Made by a program: the position numbers and the translations under genes. The notes beneath the pieces are model-generated. The model saw only the letters and a list, made by a program, of their open reading frames with translations, did not search any database and was not told where the DNA came from. This document shows positions 18,891 through 27,437 of a DNA stretch of 64,000 nt, piece by piece. How positions within the stretch are numbered: the stretch's first letter is position 1; each line of letters opens with the position of its first letter. Source of the DNA: Candidatus Brevefilum sp. GTDB lineage: Bacteria; Chloroflexota; Anaerolineae; Anaerolineales; Anaerolineaceae. Where the stretch lies: positions 162,530-226,529 of the forward strand of contig JARGGB010000001.1 of NCBI GenBank assembly GCA_029210815.1. The letters run 5' to 3'.

Positions 18891-19733
18891 ATGACAAAAA
18901 TCATAGCCGATACCACCTGCGGCCTGCCGCTTGATGAATTGAGTGTGCTTGGAATCGATGTAATCCCACAGATCATCATTTTTGACGATCAACCATTTCG
19001 AGATGATACGGAAATCGACACGCCCACCTTCCTTTCGAAATTAGAGAAGGCAAAGGATCTTCCAAAAACCGCTGCCCCACCGCCAGCCCTTTACGAACCT
19101 TTATTTGAAGCCTGCGCAAAGGCAGGGGAATCCATTGTCATCCCGACGCCTTCAAAAGATCTCAGCGGCACTTTCAGATCAGCAGAAATTGCTGCCGAAA
19201 ATGTACCTGACGCCGATGTCCACATCATCGATACTCGCACGGTTGCCGGTGGATTAGGGGTCCTGGTCAAGATGGCAAAAAAATGGGCAGATGAAGGCCT
19301 GTCGGCAGAAGTAATCGTCCAAAAGATTATGGAGTTAAGCCAGCGGGAAGTAGTTTACTTTTTAGTTGATACCCTGGAGTATTTGTACAAAGGTGGGCGA
19401 ATCGGAAATGCCTCGTATTTGTTAGGCAGTGTATTACAGATGAAACCCATCCTGGGCTTACTTGACGGCAAAGTAAATGCAATTGAAAAACAACGCACCT
19501 CCGCAAAAGCGTTGAACCGCCTTAAAGAACTGGTCCTGGAAGAATGTCCAAAAGGCGAAATTTCTCACATCACCGTAAGTCACTGCGGCGGAGAAGAACG
19601 AGCGACGAAATTAGCAGGAGAATTAGCCAAAGCATTGAATATCGAAACGATCCCCGTCTATGTCGTTCCACCTGCAATCGTTGTGCATGCGGGTCCTGGC
19701 GTGATTGAGGTGAGTTTCTTCAAATCTGCCTGA
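18891..19733 (+). CDS. DegV family fatty-acid-binding protein
   Basis: A 280-residue protein with the DegV pattern: N-terminal KIIADTTCGLP, a mid-section SGTFRSAEIAAE and the hallmark DTLEYLYKGGRIG. Related FakB proteins hold a fatty acid for phosphorylation by the kinase FakA; no fakA is nearby. A good Shine-Dalgarno (AGGAG) precedes the ATG and a TATAAT lies at 18850-18855. A strong two-way terminator follows. Confidence 0.9.
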   Translation: MTKIIADTTCGLPLDELSVLGIDVIPQIIIFDDQPFRDDTEIDTPTFLSKLEKAKDLPKTAAPPPALYEPLFEACAKAGESIVIPTPSKDLSGTFRSAEIAAENVPDADVHIIDTRTVAGGLGVLVKMAKKWADEGLSAEVIVQKIMELSQREVVYFLVDTLEYLYKGGRIGNASYLLGSVLQMKPILGLLDGKVNAIEKQRTSAKALNRLKELVLEECPKGEISHITVSHCGGEERATKLAGELAKALNIETIPVYVVPPAIVVHAGPGVIEVSFFKSA

Positions 19734-19756
19734 TGTGAATTTCACACATCATAATT

Positions 19757-19779
19757 ACAGCCCGGTAAATCCGGGCTGT
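19757..19779. terminator. Bidirectional intrinsic terminator between degV-like and adh genes
   Basis: A perfect 9-bp stem, ACAGCCCGG (19757-19765) with CCGGGCTGT (19771-19779), loop TAAAT, followed by TTGTTA on the plus strand. It sits between two convergent genes that end 24 bases upstream and 3 bases downstream of it. Confidence 0.85.
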
Positions 19780-19782
19780 TTG

Positions 19783-20949
19783 TTAATATGCCTCTTCTAA
19801 AATCCCCAGCAGCTTATCTGTATCCAATTTTACTGGGTTTTTCTGCATACTTGATGAAATACTCGCTTTTTCAATAATGCTTCCAAAATCACTTTTCTTT
19901 ATCCCGATAGTCTTTAATCCAGGGATATTTAATTGCCTTGCCAAATTCTCAATCCAGGCAATCCCCTCGTCAATAGTTGCATCGGGTTTGCCGGTAATCC
20001 ATTGTGCAATTTCGGCAAATTTTTTCTGAACAACGTCCATATCCCCGCGCCGTGAAATCTCAAGGGCATTGAATTTCATGACAGAAGGCAGAAGGCTCGC
20101 ACAAATGGCTCCATGCGGCGCATTGAACATGCCTCCAATTGGACCTGCAAAGCCGTGTACCGCACCCAATCCGCTGTTTCCTAAAACTATGCCGCCGAAA
20201 AGACTCGTCAGCGACATATCATACCTGGCATGCAAATCGCTGCCATTTTGGTAGGCGGTTAATAAAGCCTTGCTCCCCCGAATGATGCCCTCTTTTGCCA
20301 GGGCATCCGTCATTGGGTTGGCTTTATTGGAAACATAGCCTTCAATTACCTGCGTTAATGCATCCATTCCCGTGCTTGCAGTGACTGATGGCGGCATGGT
20401 TATGGTCAATTCAGGGTCAACGATTGCGAGTTTAGGGATCATCAAGGGACTGCGCATGCTGACCTTTACATGATGAACCTCAGAAGCAATCACAGCATTA
20501 CGGGTAACCTCAGTCCCAGTCCCGGCTGTTGTTGGAATGGCAATCATCGGCGCGGGCGAATTGACGATCTTCTTCCCGCCACCGATGACTTCAAGGTATT
20601 CCATCACTTCACCCGGGTTGGTCATCATCGCCGAAATTGCTTTGGCAGAATCAAGGACAGACCCGCCCCCATAACCAATGACAAATGTGCTCCCGGAAGA
20701 TTTTGCGCATGAAAGACCATCTTCAATTGTTGAAATATTCGGTTCTCCCTCAACACGAAAGATCTCATAAGTAATCCCCCCTTCTTCCAGAAAGTTGATC
20801 AATTTATCTAACGGCACAGATCCGCTGCCGCACACCAGCAGCACCTTCAGACCAAAGCCTTGTGCTGCGTCCTTTACTTGAGCAAGGGAACCATTCCCAA
20901 AGACAATTTTTTCAGAGGTAACAAATTCAAAGCTTTTATCTAGAGCCAT
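19783..20949 (-). CDS. Iron-containing alcohol dehydrogenase
   Basis: A 388-residue protein of the type III (iron) alcohol dehydrogenase family. Visible landmarks are [15 protein letters not shown] (nucleotide site), [26 protein letters not shown] and [11 protein letters not shown]...NAPHGA, which supply the metal-binding aspartate and histidines. It likely interconverts an alcohol and an aldehyde with NAD(P)H. Its start overlaps by ten bases the end of an ABM-domain gene, so the two are co-translated. Substrate unknown. Confidence 0.9.
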   Translation of the reverse strand: MALDKSFEFVTSEKIVFGNGSLAQVKDAAQGFGLKVLLVCGSGSVPLDKLINFLEEGGITYEIFRVEGEPNISTIEDGLSCAKSSGSTFVIGYGGGSVLDSAKAISAMMTNPGEVMEYLEVIGGGKKIVNSPAPMIAIPTTAGTGTEVTRNAVIASEVHHVKVSMRSPLMIPKLAIVDPELTITMPPSVTASTGMDALTQVIEGYVSNKANPMTDALAKEGIIRGSKALLTAYQNGSDLHARYDMSLTSLFGGIVLGNSGLGAVHGFAGPIGGMFNAPHGAICASLLPSVMKFNALEISRRGDMDVVQKKFAEIAQWITGKPDATIDEGIAWIENLARQLNIPGLKTIGIKKSDFGSIIEKASISSSMQKNPVKLDTDKLLGILEEAY

Positions 20950-21248
20950 CTATCTTCTCCTGGATAGAGGTTATTGAATATTTGTTTCGTGCGTGGGACT
21001 GCCATCATGTCAGCAACAGTTTCATTCCAGGTGTGGTAATGCGCTGTTTCTTTATGACTGGCTGTGTCTTCTTTTGTGCGGTAAACTTCAACCAGCACAA
21101 AATGGTTTTTTTCTTCGCGGTCTTGTAAAACATCAAATCTCAAAATCCCAGGTTCTTTTACGCTTGCCCTGGCATTTTCTAAACTCGCAGCGATGAAATC
21201 ATCCACTTTTTCAGGTTTAACCTGGATAAAAACATGAACGATAAACAT
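20940..21248 (-). CDS. Antibiotic biosynthesis monooxygenase (ABM/YgiN-like) domain protein
   Basis: A 102-residue protein from the ATG at 21248, preceded by AAAGGAG. It is a single ABM domain ([18 protein letters not shown], then RFDVLQD and VEVYRT...[10 protein letters not shown]). These small dimeric proteins are quinol or heme monooxygenases or simply ligand binders. The overlap with the alcohol dehydrogenase suggests a shared role, perhaps in aldehyde or quinone stress; that is inference. Confidence 0.8.
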   Translation of the reverse strand: MFIVHVFIQVKPEKVDDFIAASLENARASVKEPGILRFDVLQDREEKNHFVLVEVYRTKEDTASHKETAHYHTWNETVADMMAVPRTKQIFNNLYPGEDRWL

Positions 21249-21337
21249 AAAATCTCCTTTCAATAGCCTTTCCTTCGTTCATTTTATCATCATTACATAT
21301 GGATAAAATTGATCGTTTACTAAACAAAGAGCACTTT

Positions 21338-22033
21338 ATGACCACCCAAACACCAAATCTTATTTTTGAAAATCAGGATCTGCAAATTATCGATAAACCA
21401 GCTGGATTATTGTCTGTACCGGATGGCTACGATCCGCAGCTCCCCCATTTACGAAGTTTATTAGAGCCAATTTACGGCAGACTCTGGATGGTGCACCGGC
21501 TCGATAAAGACACCAGCGGCGTTATGGTCATTGCTCGAAACAGCAATGCCCATCGTATATTGAATGAAGCATTCAAAAACCGGGATACTGAAAAAACTTA
21601 TCACTGCCTGGTATTTCCTGCTCCGGATTGGCGTACAAAGGACATTCAACTCCCCTTAAGTGTCGACGCAGATCGCAGACATCGGACAAGGGTCGATGAA
21701 AAACACGGGAAACCTGCCCGATCAATTTGCGATGTTAAAAAACATCTCAACGATGGTGCACTTATTGAAATAAAAATTCTTACAGGAATAACACACCAAA
21801 TCCGGGCACATTTACGAGAATTGAATCTGGCAATATTAGGCGATGCGCTCTACAGCGCTGGTCTTCCAGAACCGCCGATTGATGTCCCAAGGATGATGCT
21901 GCACGCGCGCAGCCTAAGCTTCCCTGATCCAAGAACAGGAGAAATACTGAACTTTTCGGTGAATTATCCGGATGATTTTCGCCAGGCTTATCAAATGCTC
22001 AAGCTGCCCACAAACCTGGATGAAGTGTTTTGA
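21338..22033 (+). CDS. RluA-family pseudouridine synthase
   Basis: A 231-residue protein from the ATG at 21338 (AAAGAG seven bases upstream); an ATG at 21299 without Shine-Dalgarno is also in frame. The catalytic motif HRLDKDTSGVMV, with the essential aspartate, and the family pattern DKPAGLLSVP and ITHQIRAHL are clear. There is no S4 domain, as in the short RluA/TruC type. Its last 35 bases overlap the convergent radC gene. Confidence 0.88.
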   Translation: MTTQTPNLIFENQDLQIIDKPAGLLSVPDGYDPQLPHLRSLLEPIYGRLWMVHRLDKDTSGVMVIARNSNAHRILNEAFKNRDTEKTYHCLVFPAPDWRTKDIQLPLSVDADRRHRTRVDEKHGKPARSICDVKKHLNDGALIEIKILTGITHQIRAHLRELNLAILGDALYSAGLPEPPIDVPRMMLHARSLSFPDPRTGEILNFSVNYPDDFRQAYQMLKLPTNLDEVF

Positions 22034-22706
22034 TCGATGTTGTTCCTCGAGAACCCACCACGACATGATCCAGGATTGGTAATTCAAGCATTTTTCCAGC
22101 CTCAATTAACATCCTGGTCAGATTAACATCCTCAGGGCTGGGTGAAGGATCACCGCTTGGATGGTTATGAACAATTATCAATGCTGCTGCATTGTGTCGT
22201 ATCCCCGCCTTGAAAATCTCCGCTGGACGGACCGTGCTTGCATTGAGAGAGCCTCGATAGAGTTGTTCTGTTCTCAAATGATGATTTCGAGTGTCCAGCA
22301 ATAAAACCCACAATTCTTCTTGCTCTAAAGCTGCCATTTTATACTGAACCTGGTCAGCGACATCTTGTGGGCTTGAAATCAACCTTCGTTCTTCTGCCTT
22401 TGTTTTGGAAATCCGTCTGCCTACTTCAATTGCTGCTTTGATTTGTGCTGCTTTTGCCGGACCTACCCCCTCCACATTGCACAGCTCAACGAAACTTGCA
22501 CGATGTAAACCTTCCATACCGCCAAACAGGTATAACAAGCGCTGCCCAATTTGAACCGCGCTAGCCCCTTTCATGCCAACCCGCAGCAAAATTGCAATTA
22601 ATTCCGCATCGTTGAGTACTTCTGCGCCCTGGCTTTCAAGTCGTTCTCGAGGGCGTTGTGATTCCTGGAGATCTTTAATTCGGTATCCCTGCAATGAATC
22701 TGCCAT
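21999..22706 (-). CDS. radC: RadC/JAB-domain protein
   Basis: A 235-residue protein. An N-terminal helix-hairpin-helix region (LCNVEGVGPAKAAQIKAA) precedes a JAB/MPN domain with the metal motif HNHPSGDPSPSPED. This is the classic chromosomal RadC (DUF2466) of unknown enzymatic role; its old link to recombination repair is doubtful. The 3' end overlaps the pseudouridine synthase by 35 bases. Confidence 0.92.
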   Translation of the reverse strand: MADSLQGYRIKDLQESQRPRERLESQGAEVLNDAELIAILLRVGMKGASAVQIGQRLLYLFGGMEGLHRASFVELCNVEGVGPAKAAQIKAAIEVGRRISKTKAEERRLISSPQDVADQVQYKMAALEQEELWVLLLDTRNHHLRTEQLYRGSLNASTVRPAEIFKAGIRHNAAALIIVHNHPSGDPSPSPEDVNLTRMLIEAGKMLELPILDHVVVGSRGTTSIKTLHPGLWAA

Positions 22707-22767
22707 GATTTCTCCTGTGAAATGAGCGATGTATTTACGGATTGTTGTGAATTAACAATCTTCACCA

Positions 22768-22776
22768 TGTTATAAT
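22768..22776 (+). promoter_or_regulatory. Extended -10 promoter of the partner-switching operon
   Basis: TGTTATAAT is a perfect extended -10 (TG-N-TATAAT), 31 bases before the STAS gene ATG at 22808. A weak -35-like TGAATT lies 17 bases upstream. Confidence 0.6.
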
Positions 22777-22807
22777 ATCATCAAATTGGTCAAAGAATGG
22801 AACGACA

Positions 22808-23143
22808 ATGGAAATTATCATCACAGAAGAACAAAAATGTGACGTGATTAAAATTATTGGTAGGATCGATAGTTATACGACGCCAAACATCAAAGATTCA
22901 ATCCAGAACTTGATTAATGACGGACATACCAATCTCGTCATGGAATTGAGCAGCGTGAATTATCTGTCAAGCTCCGGAATTTTAATGTTTGTAAATTTCC
23001 ATAAACAATTATTGAAAAACAAAAACGGTAAGCTGGTCTTTTCTAATGTGCCAGAATTGATCTATTCAAACATAAAATTAGCTGGTTTTGACAAATTGTT
23101 TCAATTTGCTGATGATATAGCCGCCGCTATTGACTGCTTTTAG
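22808..23143 (+). CDS. STAS-domain anti-anti-sigma factor (RsbV/SpoIIAA-like)
   Basis: A 111-residue single STAS domain. The phosphorylation loop reads VNYLSSSGILMF, with serine at the position modified in SpoIIAA/RsbV. In partner switching, the unphosphorylated form captures the kinase/anti-sigma factor, whose likely gene starts 11 bases downstream. First gene of a three-gene operon that also encodes a matching PP2C phosphatase. Confidence 0.88.
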   Translation: MEIIITEEQKCDVIKIIGRIDSYTTPNIKDSIQNLINDGHTNLVMELSSVNYLSSSGILMFVNFHKQLLKNKNGKLVFSNVPELIYSNIKLAGFDKLFQFADDIAAAIDCF

Positions 23144-23154
23144 GAATTAATTGA

Positions 23155-23565
23155 ATGGCAAAAAAAACCTTTCCCGGGAATTTTAGAAGTTTAGAACTTA
23201 TCAGTGAATTTATTGTCGCCCATGCACAACAAGCTGGATTTGAACCTAAAGATGTTTATGCCATTCAAACTGCTGTGGATGAAGCCTGTTCAAACATTAT
23301 AGACCATGCATACGGCGGCGAAGATTTAGGAAATATTGCGATCAAAGTAAAAGAAACTGATAGTGCCCTACAGATCATTCTCAGGGACAAAGGTAAAGAA
23401 TTCGACCCGGATGATGTACCAAAACCCGATATCGAATCTCCCCTGGAAATTCGCAAAGAACGAGGCCTTGGGATCTTTTTCATGAGAAAATTGATGGATC
23501 AAGTTATCTTTGAATTTTCTAAAGAAAAAGGGAATAAACTCACACTCATAAAAAACAAAAGGTAG
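23155..23565 (+). CDS. RsbW-like serine kinase / anti-sigma factor
   Basis: A 136-residue GHKL ATPase. The N box AVDEACSNIIDHAYGGE and the G box ERGLGIFFMRKLMD are intact, so it should bind ATP. It would phosphorylate the STAS protein encoded upstream and sequester either a sigma factor or another target. No sigma factor gene is nearby. It is followed at 5 bases by the phosphatase gene. Confidence 0.88.
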   Translation: MAKKTFPGNFRSLELISEFIVAHAQQAGFEPKDVYAIQTAVDEACSNIIDHAYGGEDLGNIAIKVKETDSALQIILRDKGKEFDPDDVPKPDIESPLEIRKERGLGIFFMRKLMDQVIFEFSKEKGNKLTLIKNKR

Positions 23566-23570
23566 TTATC

Positions 23571-26500
23571 TTGACTCCGATTCAAGATGCTCAAGAGGGT
23601 ATGAACCTTTCCCACGAACAGATCATAGCTTTGGGCAAAAAATTGGCGTCCCTTAGGAATTACCAGGAGCAAAACGCCCATCTTACTGGATTTTTGAATA
23701 AATATTTCAGGGCAACATCTCATGTTTGGTTAAAATACCCCCTCAAGCACAAACCTCAACTGAAAGCTTCATTCCCCTTTGACCCGTTGATAGTATTAAC
23801 TGATGAATTTGCCGAAACCAATGACATCCTGACAATAAACAGGGATGAACAATATTGGACCTTGGCGACTTTAGACGCTGGGAATGAAGTTATTGGATTG
23901 ATCATCATCAATCGTCAATCCCAGCTTACTGAAACAGAATTAGAAAAGTTCAAGGCTGTCTCATCTGTATCTGCAATCGCAATTTACAGCAATCTTCAAA
24001 CAGAATTGAAAAATTGGCGCCAAAAACAACTCAGTCTTGTCCGTTCTGTCTCAGCACAAATCTCCCAAATTACAGAATTAAGAGTCCTCACACGGACGAT
24101 CACTGAACTTGTTCAGGAAACATTCGGATTTTATTATGTGGCAATTTTCCTCGTCAGCCACGACACAGAGCGGCTTCACTTTAAAAACAGCGCTGGCGCA
24201 GAACATGGCGACCGACCGGAATTTGAAAACAGCGCTCATCCGGGCTTTGAGTTGGGTGAACACATCATTGGTCATGTCGCTAAAACTGGCTTGGAAGTTA
24301 TCGCCAATGATGTGTCTCAAGAACCCCGATATCAAGTTGTTGATTCCCTGGCAAAAACGAAATCTGAAGCGGTCCTCCCCCTTAAAATTGAAAACGAGGT
24401 TCTGGGTGTCTTTGATGTTCAATCAGATGAAATTGATGCCTTTAATGAAGACAACTTACTTGTGCTCAGGGCACTCGCTGATAACATTGCCATTGCAATT
24501 AAGAGCACACAATTATTCCAGGAAGCCCATAACCGGGCTGAACAACTGGCAACCGTGTCCGAAGTCTCACGTGCGGTTACCTACATTCTTGATACAGATG
24601 AATTGCTCCAAAAGATTGTCGATTTAATCAACGAAAGATTTGATTTCCCCTTTGTTCATATATACACAGTCGACCCCGTTCAGGAGAGCTTGGTTTTTAA
24701 AGCCGGCAGCGGTGACAGAACAGCTCTTTATTTGCAATCAGCAGTAAGCTACAAACTTGATGCAGAAAAAGGTATTCTCCCTGCGGTTGTTCGGGAAGGG
24801 AAAACAAAACGGATAAATGATGTCGAGAAAGAGCCATTGTTTCTTGAATCACCCTTCGAAACAGCGCTTTCCGGGTCAGAAATGGCCGTCCCCCTCACCT
24901 TCGGCGGCGAAGTTTTGGGTATTCTTGATATCCAAAGTGAAGAAATAATGGCGTTTACAGCCGAAAATCAGCAGCTTATGGAAACGCTTGCGGATAATCT
25001 TGCCATCGCTATACGAAACGCCGGTCTTTATCGTTCGGAAAAATGGCGGCGGCAGGTTGCCGAATCATTGCGAGATGTCGCTGGTATGCTTTCAGAGAAC
25101 ACAGATTTACAACAGGTGATGGATGCCATCCTTAAGCAGCTTCAAAAAAATCTTCCCTGTGATGTTGCTGGCATCTGGCTGTTCAATGAAGATGCCCAGG
25201 ATGCTGATGTCTACAATTCTCGCGACTTAGTTTTAAAAGCTTTTTATACTTCTGATGGATATCAACCCGATGGGCTTGACAAAATTGTTCTGCATCCTGA
25301 TCAATGGGTAGAAAACGCTTTAAAACAAAAACAGCCACGGGTTCGAAAACGTGACGACCCAATTGGCCCTATCGGTTTGAAATACAACCTGGACAAAAAC
25401 TATTCTTCCATCGCTGCCCCACTTATAACTGGGGATGAAATTTTGGGGATGCTGACATTGATCCACCACGAACCGGGTCGGTATGGAAACGAATCCCAGA
25501 AAATTACTTCCGCTTTTGCAAGTTATGCGGCGATCGCCATTGACAACAATCGCCTTATCAGATCTTCCCAGGAACAAGCCTGGATTTCGACCATCCTGCT
25601 GCAAGTTGCCCAGGCAACGCAATCGTTGACAGATCTAAATGAACTTGTTGGGACAATTGTACGCATCACACCCATGGTTGTGGGTGTAAAAGGTTGTGCA
25701 TTATTCCTAAGAGAACCAAACAGCAAAATTTTCTCATTGTTTGATATATACGGGATCGATCCACCAGTGCTTGACGCGATTCCAGAATTGCCCTATCCTG
25801 TTTTGGAAGCACCTGTTTTTCAAAATCTCATTTCGACGCAGCAGCCATTGACAATAACAGCGCCTGAAACAGAACTCAATTTGCCTCCGCAACTGGCAAA
25901 AGAATTGTCAGAACATACCTTAATCCTGCTGCCATTAGCTTCCAGGAACGATTTATTAGGCGCCTTACTGCTTGCAAATGAAAAACAAGGAGATTCCAGT
26001 GAGGTAAATGCGAAAATCTTTGGAGATGACCAGTTAAGAATTGTCCAGGGCATTATCCAGCAAACAGCAGTAGCAATTGAAAATATTCGCCTTATTGAAG
26101 ACAAGCAGGAAGAAGCTTACGTATCTGCCGTCTTGTTACAATCTGCCCAGGCGATCGTAAGCGGCGGAACCTTGAGTGACACCCTTGATTCAATCGTCAG
26201 CATCCTGCCCATCCTGGTTGGTATTGACGCAAGTGCTATATATTTGTGGGATGATGTTGAAAACTGTTTTGAAATTTCACATGTGATTGGCAGCAAAGAC
26301 AGGGAAAACGCAGAACTGATTGGAGAAGAATATCCACCTGGAGATTTCCCAATGTTGGATGCAGTTTTCCAGAACAATCAGCCCGTTGTTTATCCATTTA
26401 TTGAGACTGTTCTCCCTGTTGAGGATTGGGATCTTGCGTTACCAGATGAAGGACAGCAAAACCCGACGCCAATTCTACAAAGCCGCTACCCATTATTGAT

Positions 26501-27437
26501 GGGTTTCCCTCTATCAGTAAAAGACCAGGTTTTTGGCGTGCTGATAGCAATGGATAAAAATTTCTCTACCAATCGAGAACGGCGGTTTGAGCTCCTGAAC
26601 GGGATTTCTCAACAAGCCTCCCTGGCAATTCAAAATGATATCCTCAACAAAGAAATGCTTGACAGGCAGAGAATTGAAAGAGAATTCCAACTCGCCCGGG
26701 AGATTCAGCAAACATTTTTACCTGACCAAATTCCAGAAATGCCGGGCTGGGAGATGGCTGTCCACTGGGAAACCGCCCGGCAGGTAGGCGGGGACTTTTA
26801 TGATTATTTTCTCCTGCCTGATGGACGGTTGGCTATCGTAATTGCAGATGTATCTGACAAGGGGCTTGCAGCCTCTCTTTACATGACCGTCACTCGAACA
26901 CTTATAAGGGCTGTTGCATTAGAATCAAATTCTCCGGCAAGGACACTTGAAAGGGTGAACGATTTACTGCTCGAAAACTCCCAAAATGGCTTATTCATCA
27001 CCACCTTTTATGGCGTTTTGTCCCTAAAAACAGGCAAACTCACGTACACGATAGGCGGACACAATCCGCCATTGATCCTCCGCTTCAATTCAGAACTGGT
27101 CATTTCGTTGGGGAAAGGCGGTATCGCCCTGGGGGCACTCCCTGATATTGAATTGGAAAACCAGCAATTAATCCTTAATCCAGGAGATTGCCTGGTTCTA
27201 TATACAGATGGTGTAACAGAAGCTTTTAATTTCCAGGATCAAATGTACGGCGAAGACCGGTTAATCCGAATCCTTGAATCTTCAATCGGGAAAAACGCCC
27301 GGTTTACTTTAGAGAAAATAGAAAATGATCTCGATGAATTTAGAGGGGCTGCGCCATTAAGTGATGACACGACAATTTTAACCATTTGTCGTTCGCTGCT
27401 ATTGACAGATCAAAACGGGGATTTGGGTTCCTCGTAA
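23571..27437 (+). CDS. Multi-GAF SpoIIE/RsbU-type PP2C serine phosphatase
   Basis: A 1288-residue protein from a TTG start. I count six GAF-like units in tandem, at roughly 45-145, 160-310, 325-490, 500-660, 670-840 and 845-1020; each ends in a helix of the pattern AIAIxNxxL. The C-terminal 250 residues are a PP2C/SpoIIE domain (REIQQTFLPDQIPEMPGWEM, RQVGGDFYDYF, IADVSDKG, YTDGVTEA) with the metal-binding aspartates. It would dephosphorylate the operon's STAS protein on sensing signals through the GAF array. No membrane segment is seen. Its last 39 bases overlap a convergent gene. Confidence 0.88.
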   Translation: MTPIQDAQEGMNLSHEQIIALGKKLASLRNYQEQNAHLTGFLNKYFRATSHVWLKYPLKHKPQLKASFPFDPLIVLTDEFAETNDILTINRDEQYWTLATLDAGNEVIGLIIINRQSQLTETELEKFKAVSSVSAIAIYSNLQTELKNWRQKQLSLVRSVSAQISQITELRVLTRTITELVQETFGFYYVAIFLVSHDTERLHFKNSAGAEHGDRPEFENSAHPGFELGEHIIGHVAKTGLEVIANDVSQEPRYQVVDSLAKTKSEAVLPLKIENEVLGVFDVQSDEIDAFNEDNLLVLRALADNIAIAIKSTQLFQEAHNRAEQLATVSEVSRAVTYILDTDELLQKIVDLINERFDFPFVHIYTVDPVQESLVFKAGSGDRTALYLQSAVSYKLDAEKGILPAVVREGKTKRINDVEKEPLFLESPFETALSGSEMAVPLTFGGEVLGILDIQSEEIMAFTAENQQLMETLADNLAIAIRNAGLYRSEKWRRQVAESLRDVAGMLSENTDLQQVMDAILKQLQKNLPCDVAGIWLFNEDAQDADVYNSRDLVLKAFYTSDGYQPDGLDKIVLHPDQWVENALKQKQPRVRKRDDPIGPIGLKYNLDKNYSSIAAPLITGDEILGMLTLIHHEPGRYGNESQKITSAFASYAAIAIDNNRLIRSSQEQAWISTILLQVAQATQSLTDLNELVGTIVRITPMVVGVKGCALFLREPNSKIFSLFDIYGIDPPVLDAIPELPYPVLEAPVFQNLISTQQPLTITAPETELNLPPQLAKELSEHTLILLPLASRNDLLGALLLANEKQGDSSEVNAKIFGDDQLRIVQGIIQQTAVAIENIRLIEDKQEEAYVSAVLLQSAQAIVSGGTLSDTLDSIVSILPILVGIDASAIYLWDDVENCFEISHVIGSKDRENAELIGEEYPPGDFPMLDAVFQNNQPVVYPFIETVLPVEDWDLALPDEGQQNPTPILQSRYPLLMGFPLSVKDQVFGVLIAMDKNFSTNRERRFELLNGISQQASLAIQNDILNKEMLDRQRIEREFQLAREIQQTFLPDQIPEMPGWEMAVHWETARQVGGDFYDYFLLPDGRLAIVIADVSDKGLAASLYMTVTRTLIRAVALESNSPARTLERVNDLLLENSQNGLFITTFYGVLSLKTGKLTYTIGGHNPPLILRFNSELVISLGKGGIALGALPDIELENQQLILNPGDCLVLYTDGVTEAFNFQDQMYGEDRLIRILESSIGKNARFTLEKIENDLDEFRGAAPLSDDTTILTICRSLLLTDQNGDLGSS

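Noticed and set aside
21999..22706. RadC as a mark of a mobile or defence island
   Set aside because: It is the full-length chromosomal form and its neighbours are housekeeping genes.
24109..24627. 172-codon open frame inside the PP2C phosphatase gene
   Set aside because: Shadow of the GAF-coding region; no Shine-Dalgarno and no protein-like motif.
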